A stretch of 64,000 nt of DNA from Salaquimonas pukyongi (GTDB lineage: Bacteria > Pseudomonadota > Alphaproteobacteria > Rhizobiales > Rhizobiaceae), in NCBI RefSeq assembly GCF_001953055.1, contig NZ_CP019044.1:3141001-3205000 (forward strand), written 5' to 3'. A program made the translations under genes and the position numbers. The notes under the pieces are model-generated. The model saw nothing but the letters and a program-made list of their open reading frames with translations, had not been told where the DNA came from and made no database searches. Positions 49,462-57,994 of this stretch are shown piece by piece. Position 1 is the stretch's first letter, and each line of letters begins with the position of its first letter.

Positions 49462-50690
49462 CTGCCAGGACTGCTTGCGCGGATCTGCCCACCTTCACGG
49501 TTTCGCCTGCCGATGACAGCTTTTGTCAGAATCCCTATCCCGTCTATCGTCAGATGCGGGATTTGGGTCCTGCCTTTTTCTGGCGCGATTACGGCCATGT
49601 GACGTTTGCAGGATATGAGGAGGTCAATGCGCTTCTGCGCGACCGCCGCTTCGGGCGCGAGATCACCCACATCATGGCGCGGGAGGAAGCAGGTCTTCCG
49701 CCAATCCCCGAACATCTCGAGCCCTTCTATGCCTTTGAGGCAAATTCCATGCTGGAACGCGAACCACCGGCACACACCAGGCTGCGGACATTGGTGACAA
49801 GGGCATTCGTTTCACGAAATATTGCCCGCCTGACGCCGCAGATTGAAACGCTTGCAAACGAACTGATCGAAGCGTTTCCAGCCGGCGAATTCGATCTGCT
49901 GCCCAGTTTCTGCGAAAAGATACCGGTGTTTGTGATAGCCGATCTTCTTGGTGTTCCAAGAGACATGGCAGACCAGCTTCTTGAGTGGTCCCATGCCATG
50001 GTGGCCATGTATCAGTTCAACCGGGACCGCGCTGCCGAAGACCGGGCAGTCGAAGCCATGAACGCATTTTCAGCCTATGTGCAGAAGGTGGCTGGGGAGC
50101 GGCGCAAAAAACCCCGCAATGATCTCATTACCGCCCTGGTGGAGGCCCGCGACAGCGGAAACCGGCTGAGCGAGCAGGAACTCGTCACCACGGTCATCCT
50201 GCTTCTCAATGCAGGCCACGAAGCAACCGTGCACGCGCTGGGCAATGCCATCAAGGCACTGCTTGAAACGAACATGGGTTCTGATTCCAGATTTGGTGAT
50301 CCCGAACACCTGCCAGATCAGGTGGAGGAACTGCTCCGGTTCGACCCGCCGCTACACCTGTTTAACCGCTTTGTTCTGGAAGACTGTACCTTTGCTGGCG
50401 TTCGCCTGCAGCAAGGCCAGAGCGTCGGACTATTGCTCGGTTCGGCAAATCGCGATCCCCGCCGCTATCCTTCCCCCGACCGGTTGGATTTTGTCCGTGG
50501 CGGAAAGGGTCATGTGGCCTTCGGCGCGGGAATCCACTTTTGCCTCGGCGCACCCCTTGCCCGCCTTGAAATATCGGCCGCACTGCCATTGCTCTTCAAC
50601 CGGCTACCCGATCTGCATATTATCGAAAACCCCGTCTATGCAGACCGGTACCACTTTCACGGTTTGAAAAAGCTGATGGTGGCCGGCTGA
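49458..50690 (+). CDS. Cytochrome P450 coupled to choXWV
   Basis: The product is 410 residues, a soluble bacterial class I P450. Seen: the I-helix LLNAGHEATVHALGNAI, in which the usual Ala-Gly-x-Asp/Glu-Thr reads AGHEAT, the K-helix EELLR with the ExxR pair, and the haem-binding FGAGIHFCLGAPLAR with Cys362 as ligand. ATG 49458 overlaps the choV stop by four bases, so expression is tied to choline uptake. No ferredoxin or reductase gene is adjacent. The substrate is unknown; a quaternary amine or betaine-related compound is a hypothesis from context only. Confidence 0.93.
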   Translation: MTARTACADLPTFTVSPADDSFCQNPYPVYRQMRDLGPAFFWRDYGHVTFAGYEEVNALLRDRRFGREITHIMAREEAGLPPIPEHLEPFYAFEANSMLEREPPAHTRLRTLVTRAFVSRNIARLTPQIETLANELIEAFPAGEFDLLPSFCEKIPVFVIADLLGVPRDMADQLLEWSHAMVAMYQFNRDRAAEDRAVEAMNAFSAYVQKVAGERRKKPRNDLITALVEARDSGNRLSEQELVTTVILLLNAGHEATVHALGNAIKALLETNMGSDSRFGDPEHLPDQVEELLRFDPPLHLFNRFVLEDCTFAGVRLQQGQSVGLLLGSANRDPRRYPSPDRLDFVRGGKGHVAFGAGIHFCLGAPLARLEISAALPLLFNRLPDLHIIENPVYADRYHFHGLKKLMVAG

Positions 50691-50699
50691 CCGGCCACC
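50678..50699. terminator. Hairpin between convergent P450 and acyl-synthase genes
   Basis: GGTGGCCGG and CCGGCCACC form a perfect 9-bp stem around CTGA. It includes the last codons and stop of the P450 gene and ends seven bases from the convergent gene. No T-run follows, so it may act as a bidirectional mRNA end rather than a full terminator. Confidence 0.5.
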
Positions 50700-50705
50700 C
50701 TGTGC

Positions 50706-51485
50706 TCAGGCACCCACGACCCGCAGCCGGTCCATCGGTACGGTTGTCTCCGGTCCAATCTCCAATTCCGGATACGGGGCCGCATCAAACAGCATCCGCC
50801 TTTCCGTGTAGGAAGAATGGAAGATCGGGAACCGGTCAACCACCGTATCGCGCTGCCTTGGCATGTTGGCCGCCAGAAGGCTGATCGGCTTCAACAGGGT
50901 CGGATACGGCCTTGGATCGCAGAGCTTTTCGAAGCCGAAATAGCGCATGTAGAATGCCTGATGCTCCCGCCTTACGGTGGCCAGCATGTATTCAGCCTCG
51001 AAATATTCAGCTGCCATGAAGGCCGCGCGAATGGTGACATAAGGCAGCACGGGGTGCTGCTCTGACATCGATCGCTCCACGACCAGACGCGTCGGGTCGA
51101 CCACCGACATGCCGGCTTCGATCATCGGGCGCACAATGTCCGGAAAGACATCATAAGCAGGCCCTTTCGGATTGTCCGGAGAGATCACATGGAACCGGAT
51201 GGAACTTACCAGTTCCTCGTCCAGGTAAATCCCGAACAACCAGCAATTGTTCATCTGGTCGTAGTCGTCGGTGAATCGTTTGCCGGAATTGGAAGAAATC
51301 GTCCCTTCACGGCGGTAGGAAGAGTACCGCAGACGATAGAGCGCTTCGCGCTCACTCTCATCGACCGCTACTCTGTAGTCCACATTTTGCAGATAGCCGG
51401 TAAGCCTCTGCGAAAAAGGCTGATCATCACGCATTACACCCACACCCATACTTGCCCCAACAGGTTCAATTTGAACCGTTCTCAT
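50706..51485 (-). CDS. FeeM/LuxI-like N-acyl (amino acid or homoserine lactone) synthase
   Basis: The product is 259 residues from ATG 51485. It has the GNAT-fold acyl-synthase pattern: YRLRYSSYRREGTISSNSGK, then DDYDQMNNCWLFGIYLDEEL, VSSIRFHVIS and VERSMSEQHPVLPYVTIRAA. These match the FeeM-type N-acyl amino acid synthases, distant relatives of LuxI. Products would be acylated amino acids, made from acyl-ACP or acyl-CoA. No LuxR gene lies next to it. A palindrome containing a CtrA-type site begins one base before the start codon. An acyl-homoserine-lactone synthase is the alternative call. Confidence 0.8.
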   Translation of the reverse strand: MRTVQIEPVGASMGVGVMRDDQPFSQRLTGYLQNVDYRVAVDESEREALYRLRYSSYRREGTISSNSGKRFTDDYDQMNNCWLFGIYLDEELVSSIRFHVISPDNPKGPAYDVFPDIVRPMIEAGMSVVDPTRLVVERSMSEQHPVLPYVTIRAAFMAAEYFEAEYMLATVRREHQAFYMRYFGFEKLCDPRPYPTLLKPISLLAANMPRQRDTVVDRFPIFHSSYTERRMLFDAAPYPELEIGPETTVPMDRLRVVGA

Positions 51486-51504
51486 GATTAACCAATTGTT
51501 AATC
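51486..51504. promoter_or_regulatory. Palindrome with CtrA-type TTAA-N7-TTAA site
   Basis: GATTAAC-CAATT-GTTAATC is a perfect 7-bp dyad directly next to the acyl-synthase start codon. It contains TTAACCAATTGTTAA, a TTAA-N7-TTAA site at 51488-51502. Its place at the start codon suggests repression or a leaderless/short-leader transcript. Function is inferred. Confidence 0.4.
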
Positions 51505-51560
51505 GGTGTAAAGGCGCGGCGGGCTGATTCGAGGGATTCAAAGCATTTGAATAAAAACAA

Positions 51561-51587
51561 GGTTAACAGGGAAAGGTTTTGTTAACC
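51561..51587. repeat. Inverted repeat GGTTAAC...GTTAACC
   Basis: Two perfect 7-bp arms are separated by 13 bases in the gap (51486-51790) between the acyl synthase gene and the end of the GGDEF-EAL gene. It could be a hairpin or a regulator site. The rest of this 305-bp gap shows no supported gene. Confidence 0.4.
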
Positions 51588-51790
51588 ATAATAAAAGCGG
51601 CAGATCATCTTGATGGACTTGTAATCAACTGCCCCTGCAACGGAAAAAAACCTTGTATTTGCTGAGGAAAGCTTGTTTGCCGCAGGCGGCAAACCCGGGC
51701 ATTGAGGCGGGAAGAGCCTTGCGGGCAGATATACAGCCAGCGGGACTGGAAAGCAGAAGAGAGGTTTTCAGGTCGAAGCGCTGCGGTAAA

Positions 51791-54121
51791 CTAACCGGCC
51801 ACCCGCTCCTGGTCTTCCGCAGTGCGGGCGGGATTTTGATCGCGCAGCAGTTCGCGGACAGCTTCAGCAGGCATTGCCTTGCCGAACAGATATCCCTGCG
51901 CCTGGTTGACGTGCACCTTGCCGCGCAGAATGGCCAGTTGATCTTCTTCCTCGATGCCTTCGATTACAACCTGCAGGCCGAGATCGGCAGCCATGTGGGT
52001 CACGCCGGAAAGAAGGATGAGAGAACGTTCGTCTTCACGGATGCTTTCAAGGAAGGATCGGTCGATCTTGACCTTGTCGAGTGGCAACTGGTGAAGATAG
52101 CTGAGGCTGGAGAAGCCGGTGCCGAAATCATCCAGTGAAATGCGGATGCCACCCTGAGCCAGCGTGCGCAGGGTCGCAGAAGTTTCCTTCAGATCGTCCA
52201 GCACGGCAGATTCGGTGACTTCCACTTCCAGCCGGCTGGTGGCCAGCCCGCTCTTGCGCAATGCGGTGGAAATCACGCTGCAAACATCGCTTTGCTGGAA
52301 CTGCAGGGAGGACACATTGACCGCCACCTTGATGTCGTTCGGCCAGGTGGCGCATTCTGCTGTTGCCGTTTCCAGCACAAAGCGGCCGATCTTGGAAATC
52401 AGGCCGATTTCCTCTGCCATCGGAATAAAGTCGGATGGCGGAACAAAGCCGAGCTTGGGATGGTTCCAGCGAACCAATGCCTCAAAACAGGTGATCTGCC
52501 GCGTCTCCAGATCGATCAGCGGTTGATAGTGAACCGACAGGTCACCCTTCTGCACGGCACGGCGCAAATCGACTTCAAGCTCGCGCCGCCGGCGTATCTT
52601 TTCACCGAGGGAGTCAGAGTAAAAATAGTGCATCCCCCGGCCCTTCGACTTCGCTTCATAAAGCGAGACATCGGACATTTTCAGTAGCTGGTCGAAGTCG
52701 ATTCCATTGTCCGGGCAAATCGAGATGCCCACACTTGAACCAACGATCATCAGGTGACCGTCAATCAGCACCGGCTTTGAAACTTCGGCAATCAGGCGCT
52801 CTGCGAAGCGTTCGCAATCTTCCTTCTCCGTAACGCCCGGCAGCACAATGACGAACTCGTCGCCGCCAAAGCGGCAGATGCTGCCGCCTTCCGGCAGGCA
52901 CGACTTCATTCTCAGGGAGACCGCGCACAGCAGCTTGTCGCCAATCGGGTGGCCGAGGGAATCGTTGATGGCCTTGAAATTGTCGAGGTCGGCAAAAAAC
53001 AGCGAGAATGCTGCAAGGTCGCCTTCCTTTTCGATCCGCGCCTTGACCAGAGAGGTGAAATGGCGGCGGTTCGGCAGATGGGTCAGCGGGTCGTAATTGG
53101 CAAGCTGGCGGATTTCCACTTCCGATTTGACACGATCGGAAACATCTTCCAGCACGATCACACCGGCGCCTTCGCTCATCGGGTTGAAGGTTACTTCAAC
53201 CGTAACTCCGTTGGGCTGGGAATGAGTGAACTGGGTACGCTTGCCGCCGACCAGGCATTGGCGGATGCGCTCTGAGATGATCGTATCATGGATCAGCGGG
53301 GTGCCGCTGCTCTGCATGGTCTGAACCGTCAGTTCGGTCAGGCTGGAGCCGACAAGATTGAAGTCCTTCGGCAGGCCGAACAGTTTGGCAAACCGCTCGT
53401 TGACGACCAGAAAAATCCCGTCACTGTCAATCATCGCCATCCCGTGGGAGGCATTTTCCAGCGCCACCTGAAACCGGTCAGCGATCGTTTTGTTGTCGAG
53501 CGCCTGAAACGTCGCTTCCAGCAGCGTCGCTCTCAGATGCATCGAGATCGACTGAATTGCGAGAAGAAACGGCAGCAGAAGGCACCCCAGCAGGATGTGG
53601 TAGAGGCTGCCAAACAGGAACAGGCCGAGAATGAGCGGTATCGTGACGCCCATGGTCTGCAGGTTCACGACCTTGGGGCTGGCAAAATTGCGGCCGGAAA
53701 TCCCGGCAACGTTGGCCAGGGTCGCCGAAATGAGGATGAGGTGAACCACGGCATCGTTCGTGACAGCCAGGCTGACAAAACAGATAACGCCCAGCATGGC
53801 AACATAGGCGCCTGAAAGGATGCGGTAGCGGAACTCCGCCTGCTTTAGAGCCGCATGATTGAGAACCGTGCCGTACTTGCGATTGAAGAGAACGATGTGA
53901 AGCGCGCGCATTGCCGCCAGCAGCACCAAGGCGCAAAAACAGAAGAAAAGGGCCGTCTCACCCGATTTGTACCAGGCAAGAAATGCGGCAAACATCGTTG
54001 CCGACTTGCCCGCAAACAGGGTGCGGCTGTCGCCATGCAGCGATCGCACGACCGTGTCGTACACTTCCAGTGGAAGCGACTTCAGACGTGGATCGTCATT
54101 ATACTTCCCGGTTAACAACAT
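51791..54121 (-). CDS. Membrane PAS-GGDEF-EAL protein (c-di-GMP turnover)
   Basis: From ATG 54121 the product is 776 residues; GGGAGG lies upstream. The frame continues 48 codons further to a TTG without an RBS, so the start is uncertain. Architecture: several N-terminal membrane helices to about 205, a PAS domain (about 220-340, ALENASHGMAMIDSDGIFLV), GGDEF with an intact FGGDEF near 417, and EAL with intact FEALVRW near 545 and LDDFGTGFSSLSYL. Both synthase and phosphodiesterase motifs are complete, so either activity is possible. Confidence 0.9.
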   Translation of the reverse strand: MLLTGKYNDDPRLKSLPLEVYDTVVRSLHGDSRTLFAGKSATMFAAFLAWYKSGETALFFCFCALVLLAAMRALHIVLFNRKYGTVLNHAALKQAEFRYRILSGAYVAMLGVICFVSLAVTNDAVVHLILISATLANVAGISGRNFASPKVVNLQTMGVTIPLILGLFLFGSLYHILLGCLLLPFLLAIQSISMHLRATLLEATFQALDNKTIADRFQVALENASHGMAMIDSDGIFLVVNERFAKLFGLPKDFNLVGSSLTELTVQTMQSSGTPLIHDTIISERIRQCLVGGKRTQFTHSQPNGVTVEVTFNPMSEGAGVIVLEDVSDRVKSEVEIRQLANYDPLTHLPNRRHFTSLVKARIEKEGDLAAFSLFFADLDNFKAINDSLGHPIGDKLLCAVSLRMKSCLPEGGSICRFGGDEFVIVLPGVTEKEDCERFAERLIAEVSKPVLIDGHLMIVGSSVGISICPDNGIDFDQLLKMSDVSLYEAKSKGRGMHYFYSDSLGEKIRRRRELEVDLRRAVQKGDLSVHYQPLIDLETRQITCFEALVRWNHPKLGFVPPSDFIPMAEEIGLISKIGRFVLETATAECATWPNDIKVAVNVSSLQFQQSDVCSVISTALRKSGLATSRLEVEVTESAVLDDLKETSATLRTLAQGGIRISLDDFGTGFSSLSYLHQLPLDKVKIDRSFLESIREDERSLILLSGVTHMAADLGLQVVIEGIEEEDQLAILRGKVHVNQAQGYLFGKAMPAEAVRELLRDQNPARTAEDQERVAG

Positions 54122-54393
54122 TCGCCCATCCAGACCTCCCACGGCTGTAGGATCGATCAAACTACCTTCGTAGATGAATTTGGTGATCAAATGGTAAATT
54201 TGCCGCCGGAGGAAACGGGCCGGAACAACAAGCTGGCCAAGGTATGAAACGCCTTGCCCGCGCAAAACAACAGTGGAGACTTGGGCAATTCAGGTTTTGT
54301 TGCATTCAGGAGGTCTGAGAGCATCACTAAATCAGCGCCCTGAATTCATGCGGCGTTCTTCTGGAAACGCGAAGGGTCAAGGCGTGCCATGAC

Positions 54394-55137
54394 CTATACG
54401 GATAATCCGCCAACGCCCTTCAGAATCAGCCCGATTGCGGCCGTTCCCGACACTCCCAGCATGACCGCTGACAGCCTTGAGGCATTATCGGTTCTGAAAT
54501 ACCGCGCCAGCCAGATTCCTGCCAAAACACCGGGAAAGATGATCGCTGACAGGATTGCATGCGCCGCCACCAGCCGGCCCGCCATGCCAAGACCGGTAAG
54601 GCCCGTAACGCAACCGACAAAGAACAGCGCATTGAGCGTCGGGCGTATCTTTGCCGGCCGCTGCCCCTGATAGAGGATTGCCATCGGTGGTGCGCCGACG
54701 GAGGTGATCGTGCCCATCAGGCCGGATACCGTGGACAGCGCCCAGTGATTGGTGAGGGTAAATGCCACCTGCCTGCCCAGCGCGGTAAGAACCACGGCAA
54801 TAAGGATCAGGACGCCGAACAGGACATAAAACGAATGTTCGTCGCTGAAGACCAGCAAGAGAAGAAAGGCGGCAAAGGACCCGATTACTCTGCCGACCAG
54901 CCCGGCAACAATCTCTTCGCCCGCAATATTGCTGCGTTCGCGCCAGGCGCCCCAGAAGGCGACAACCAGGCCGGTGATGAGGATCGGTGCCGGCGACAAA
55001 AGCGGATCGATCAGCGCAAGCAAGGGGGCAGCGACCATCCCGAACCCCATGCCCGCTGAAGCCTGAAGCACGGATGCGAACACAACGACCGCAAGCGCAA
55101 GACCCAGAAGCAGCAAGGAGGGAAGCTGTTCAATCAT
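54394..55137 (-). CDS. TauE/SafE (TSUP) family permease
   Basis: The product is 247 residues with about seven or eight membrane helices and the repeated TSUP pattern: ASVLQASAGMGFGMVAAPLL in the first half and TVSGLMGTITSVGAPPMAIL in the second. The family exports sulfite, sulfoacetate and related organosulfur anions, but substrates vary. ATG 55137 is used; GTG 55140 is equally possible and neither has a clear RBS. Divergent from the Crp-like regulator gene with a 160-bp gap. Confidence 0.88.
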   Translation of the reverse strand: MIEQLPSLLLLGLALAVVVFASVLQASAGMGFGMVAAPLLALIDPLLSPAPILITGLVVAFWGAWRERSNIAGEEIVAGLVGRVIGSFAAFLLLLVFSDEHSFYVLFGVLILIAVVLTALGRQVAFTLTNHWALSTVSGLMGTITSVGAPPMAILYQGQRPAKIRPTLNALFFVGCVTGLTGLGMAGRLVAAHAILSAIIFPGVLAGIWLARYFRTDNASRLSAVMLGVSGTAAIGLILKGVGGLSV

Positions 55138-55297
55138 CACATTACCATTTCAGAAAGCCGGACAGGATGGGAGCCTGAATTGCTGCCGCCTGACAGGTGA
55201 GCCGGGTGAAATGTTGCTCCAATGGTGTTTTTGGTTGGTCTGGGCGGGAAAATCATGCACTATTGCCCTGATCGGTACCGCAAGTGAAGGGCGTTTC

Positions 55298-55984
55298 ATG
55301 CAGGACCTTTCAGGGATTTCGCTGTTTCATTCCCTGTCCCCGGAGCAATCCACCCGTTTCGCAAGCAGTTGCACCTGGCGCGATTACGGCGAGCACGAAC
55401 TTGTCATTGACATAGAAGACACCAGCACCGATGTCCGCTTTATCGTTACCGGGGCCGTACGGGTTATCATACGCATTGCTGTCGGCAAGGAGGTTATCCT
55501 TGGCGAGATGTCGGAAGGCTCGTTTTTCGGGGAAATCTCCGCGATCGACAACTCGCCCCGTTCGGCAAATGTGACCACCCTGACCAGGTCACGCATCTGC
55601 ACCATGCCCGCATCGGTTTTCAGAACCATTTTGTCGGAGTCGCCGGAAGTTGCCATGGAAATCATGCAGCTTTTCGCCGCACGCATCCGGTCTTTGAACA
55701 TGCGGCTGGCAGAGCATTCGTTTCTGCAGGCAAAGCACCGCCTTTATTCGGAACTGCTGCGGCTGTCGCGCGTCCGCTCCGCCAATCCCGACCACCGCAT
55801 CGTTTCGCCGCCGCCCACCCAGCGTGAACTGGCAGAGCGCATCGGCACAAGGCGGGAGGTGGTTTCGCGCGAATTGAACCAGCTCGAACGCGACGGCCAC
55901 ATCGAGAAGGCTCGCGGCGGCATCATCATTTCGAATGTCGCCGAATTACAGCATCGCATTTCCGAAGGCTGGGAAGGTAGCTAG
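55298..55984 (+). CDS. Crp/Fnr-family transcriptional regulator
   Basis: The product is 228 residues. The N-terminal cyclic-nucleotide-binding-like barrel has VRFIVTGAVRVIIRIAVGKE and GSFFGEISAIDNSPRSANVT; the C-terminal winged helix has PPPTQRELAERIGTRREVVS followed by RELNQLERDGHIE. Only one cysteine sits near the N-terminus, so no Fnr-type iron-sulfur cluster is expected. ATG 55298 is preceded by GTGAAGGG. Its stop codon TAG is the target CTAG of the adjacent insertion element and also the start of a repeat (see 57020). It may control the divergent TauE gene. Confidence 0.92.
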   Translation: MQDLSGISLFHSLSPEQSTRFASSCTWRDYGEHELVIDIEDTSTDVRFIVTGAVRVIIRIAVGKEVILGEMSEGSFFGEISAIDNSPRSANVTTLTRSRICTMPASVFRTILSESPEVAMEIMQLFAARIRSLNMRLAEHSFLQAKHRLYSELLRLSRVRSANPDHRIVSPPPTQRELAERIGTRREVVSRELNQLERDGHIEKARGGIIISNVAELQHRISEGWEGS

Positions 55985-56934
55985 CTGTGGAGTCTCATAA
56001 GGTTGTTCACGCCGAGCCCTGATCGGCTGATTGGCGTATTTCTATTTATGCCGGCATGGGGGCGGTGCCAATTGTAGTGGTGCAGCCATTACGGCAGTTC
56101 GGCCTTTCGCCGTTCTGAGTTTGGATAAGCGCTTGCATAGGCCTACTCGCGCAAGGATGATTGGATGAAGCGTTCTGCCTTACCATTGGTCTTTGGCGAG
56201 TACGGCTTGGTGTAGATATGGCGAATACCGAGTGCCTTGCAGGTTTGGTTGAAAGCTTTTGAGCGATAGCATGAGCCGCGATCGGTCATCACCTGCTGGG
56301 TGGTGATGCCGTGTCGCTTGTACCAGGCGACGGCGGCTTTCAGGAAGGCAATGGCACAGTCCTTCCTTTCGCTGTCGAGCACCTGGCTGAAGGCCAGCCT
56401 TGAATGATCATCAATGGCCACATGGACAAACTCCCAGCCGATGCCGCGTGCGTTGGACTGGCCGTGCCGGTCGCCGGTGATGCGGTGGCCGGTGCACGAG
56501 AAGCGGCCGAGCTTCTTGATGTCCATGTGGATCAGTTCGCCGGGCTGCTCGCGTTCATAGCGGATCACCGGTTCGGTCGGCTCCAGATCGCGCCACCGGT
56601 TCAGGCCGTGGCGCACAAGGATGCGAGCAACCGTTGCACGCGACAGGCCGGTCTCGGCGGCAATCCGGTCATAAATGCGCTTGTCGCGGCGTAGCGCCAC
56701 GACCCGTGTCTCGACGCTGGCCGGCGTGCGGGACGGGCTGGAAAACGGGCGTGAGGAACGGTCGTCAAGACCAGCACGGCCATGCAGGCGGTAACGCTGC
56801 CGCCATTTGTAGACTGTGCGTATGCTCACCCCCATCGCGCAGGACACCTCGCGAGGATGTTCTCCGCGCTCAAGGCGCTCGATCAATATCTCTCGACCTT
56901 TCGGCGTCAAACGGGCATTCTTGTGGATGTTCAT
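55981..56934 (-). pseudogene. IS481-family transposase with two in-frame stops
   Basis: From ATG 56934 (MNIHKNARLTPKGREILIE, with AGGAGAGGGA upstream) the frame reads an HTH (VSIRTVYKWRQRYR) and a DDE integrase core: aspartates in IHMDIKKLGRF and VAIDDHSRLAF, glutamate in PKTNGKAERFIQ. The catalytic triad is intact. After FIQSSLRE the expected tryptophan codon is TAG (56143-56145), and a second stop TAA is at 56089-56091. Between and after these, the same frame still encodes the normal C-terminus (AYPNSERRKAELP, WLHHYNWHRPHAGI). The element is therefore probably inactive unless suppressed. Confidence 0.88.
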
Positions 56935-57018
56935 TCGGTCCCTCTCCTGATCACTGATGGTTTGCAACTTCAGCTTTTCAGAATGGGTTCGAGTGAACAA
57001 CCTGGTGAGAACTCACAG
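55985..57018 (-). mobile_element. IS481-family insertion sequence, decayed
   Basis: The ends are imperfect inverted repeats of about 26-28 bp: CTGTGGAGTCTCATAAGG-TTGTTCAC on the left and, reversed, CTGTGAGTTCTCACCAGG-TTGTTCAC on the right, five mismatches in 28. Both sides are flanked by CTAG (55981-55984 and 57019-57022), matching the CTAG target preference known for IS481 elements. The element is 1034 bp and holds one transposase reading frame, now broken. Removing it restores AGCTAGAGCGTGTC, so it landed inside the end of a resident repeat. Confidence 0.9.
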
Positions 57019-57019
57019 C

Positions 57020-57317
57020 TAGAGCGTGTCCTGGTTGGATGGGTTCGTTTGAACGCCGGTTACCGGGTCTTCGGCAAGGCGCAAAAAGCGCAGCAGTGCA
57101 GGTACTCTCAGCGTTTTGCAACGCAGCCCAAAGACCCGGGAACCAGGTTCAGGCGATTACAGAAAACAAAAGGCATTCAACATGATATTGCATCACCTGT
57201 GGTGTCTTTTGCGCTGGCATCGTCGAAACCCTCGCAGGATGGATGGCCCCGCCACAAGGGGTTTTCAACGATGCCAGGGGCAAAATCCGCCGCGTTCTGC
57301 AAGAATAGGGTGAAAAT
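57020..57317. repeat. Second fold-back repeat, related to 39916-40165
   Basis: It begins with the same TAGAGCGTGTCC end and shares GTCTTCGGCAAGG, GGAACCAGGTTCA and GTGGTGTCTTTTGCG with the 250-bp copy. It carries an extra dyad (CCGGGTCTTCGG with CCAAAGACCCGG) and another in its right half (GCTGGCATCGTCGAAA with TTCAACGATGCCAG). The right end (57282-57317) matches 27942-27977 in inverted orientation over 36 bases and differs from the other copy. The gap 57023-57331 has no supported gene. Confidence 0.75.
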
Positions 57318-57331
57318 GGGCTCACTTCGAG

Positions 57332-57994
57332 CTAGTTCGCATTCGCCGTGGGCCGCTTTTTGGGTATGGGGACCGCTCCCATGCCATCGACTGGTTTTCT
57401 CTCTTGAGAGGCCGGAGCTTCTTCGAGCACACTGCCCCTGGTGTCAGAGACGCCCAGTCTGGCAGATGGAGCGGCAAGGTCCGCCGGCTCTGCGGATGCA
57501 ACACCAACACCCAGCAGCCGCCAGTGCTTTGAAACAGGCTCGAAAATCATCTCAAATCGGATATGGCGGGGAAGCGTGGGGAAGTATCCGGCAAGCTGCA
57601 GCTGATTGCTCGCCTTGATGATCACATTTCTCTGAAAAATGGCGGGAACAGCCAGAACAGGCCGCAGGTCCAACTGTTGGGCGCGTATCGGCTCAAAGAT
57701 CGATGCGAGTTTTGAGGAGTCGTTTACAATCGAAAAATTCGGGGACGCAAGATCACGCAATACGGTGTAATTTCCGGTCCAGTTTGCCTGGTTGACTGCA
57801 ATCAATATGTCCCGGACCAGTATTTCTGCCACTGCTGGATCAATGGAACCGGGTTGAACGTCCTGACCTTTTGCAGATGCCCCAAAAACCGGCATAAGCA
57901 TCACCGCAAGACATAGCCGGAAGAAAAAAACTCGAGCGAAAAGCAGGCCATTTGGAGGTTTATCAAACCTGTTTTGACAATATCCCGGCCTCAC
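57332..57994 (-). CDS. Exported protein of unknown function, coupled to the adhesin
   Basis: The product is 220 residues from GTG 57994, which overlaps the adhesin stop as GTGA; GGAG lies upstream. An N-terminal hydrophobic segment (FARVFFFRLCLAVMLMPVFG) ending ASAKGQD suggests secretion. The mature part has ILIAVNQANWTGNYTVLRDL and HIRFEMIFEPVSKHWRLLGV, an arrangement resembling NTF2-like small domains; this resemblance is only by eye. The C-terminus is proline-rich and basic. Co-translation with the adhesin suggests a helper or periplasmic partner role, which is inferred. Confidence 0.7.
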   Translation of the reverse strand: MRPGYCQNRFDKPPNGLLFARVFFFRLCLAVMLMPVFGASAKGQDVQPGSIDPAVAEILVRDILIAVNQANWTGNYTVLRDLASPNFSIVNDSSKLASIFEPIRAQQLDLRPVLAVPAIFQRNVIIKASNQLQLAGYFPTLPRHIRFEMIFEPVSKHWRLLGVGVASAEPADLAAPSARLGVSDTRGSVLEEAPASQERKPVDGMGAVPIPKKRPTANAN

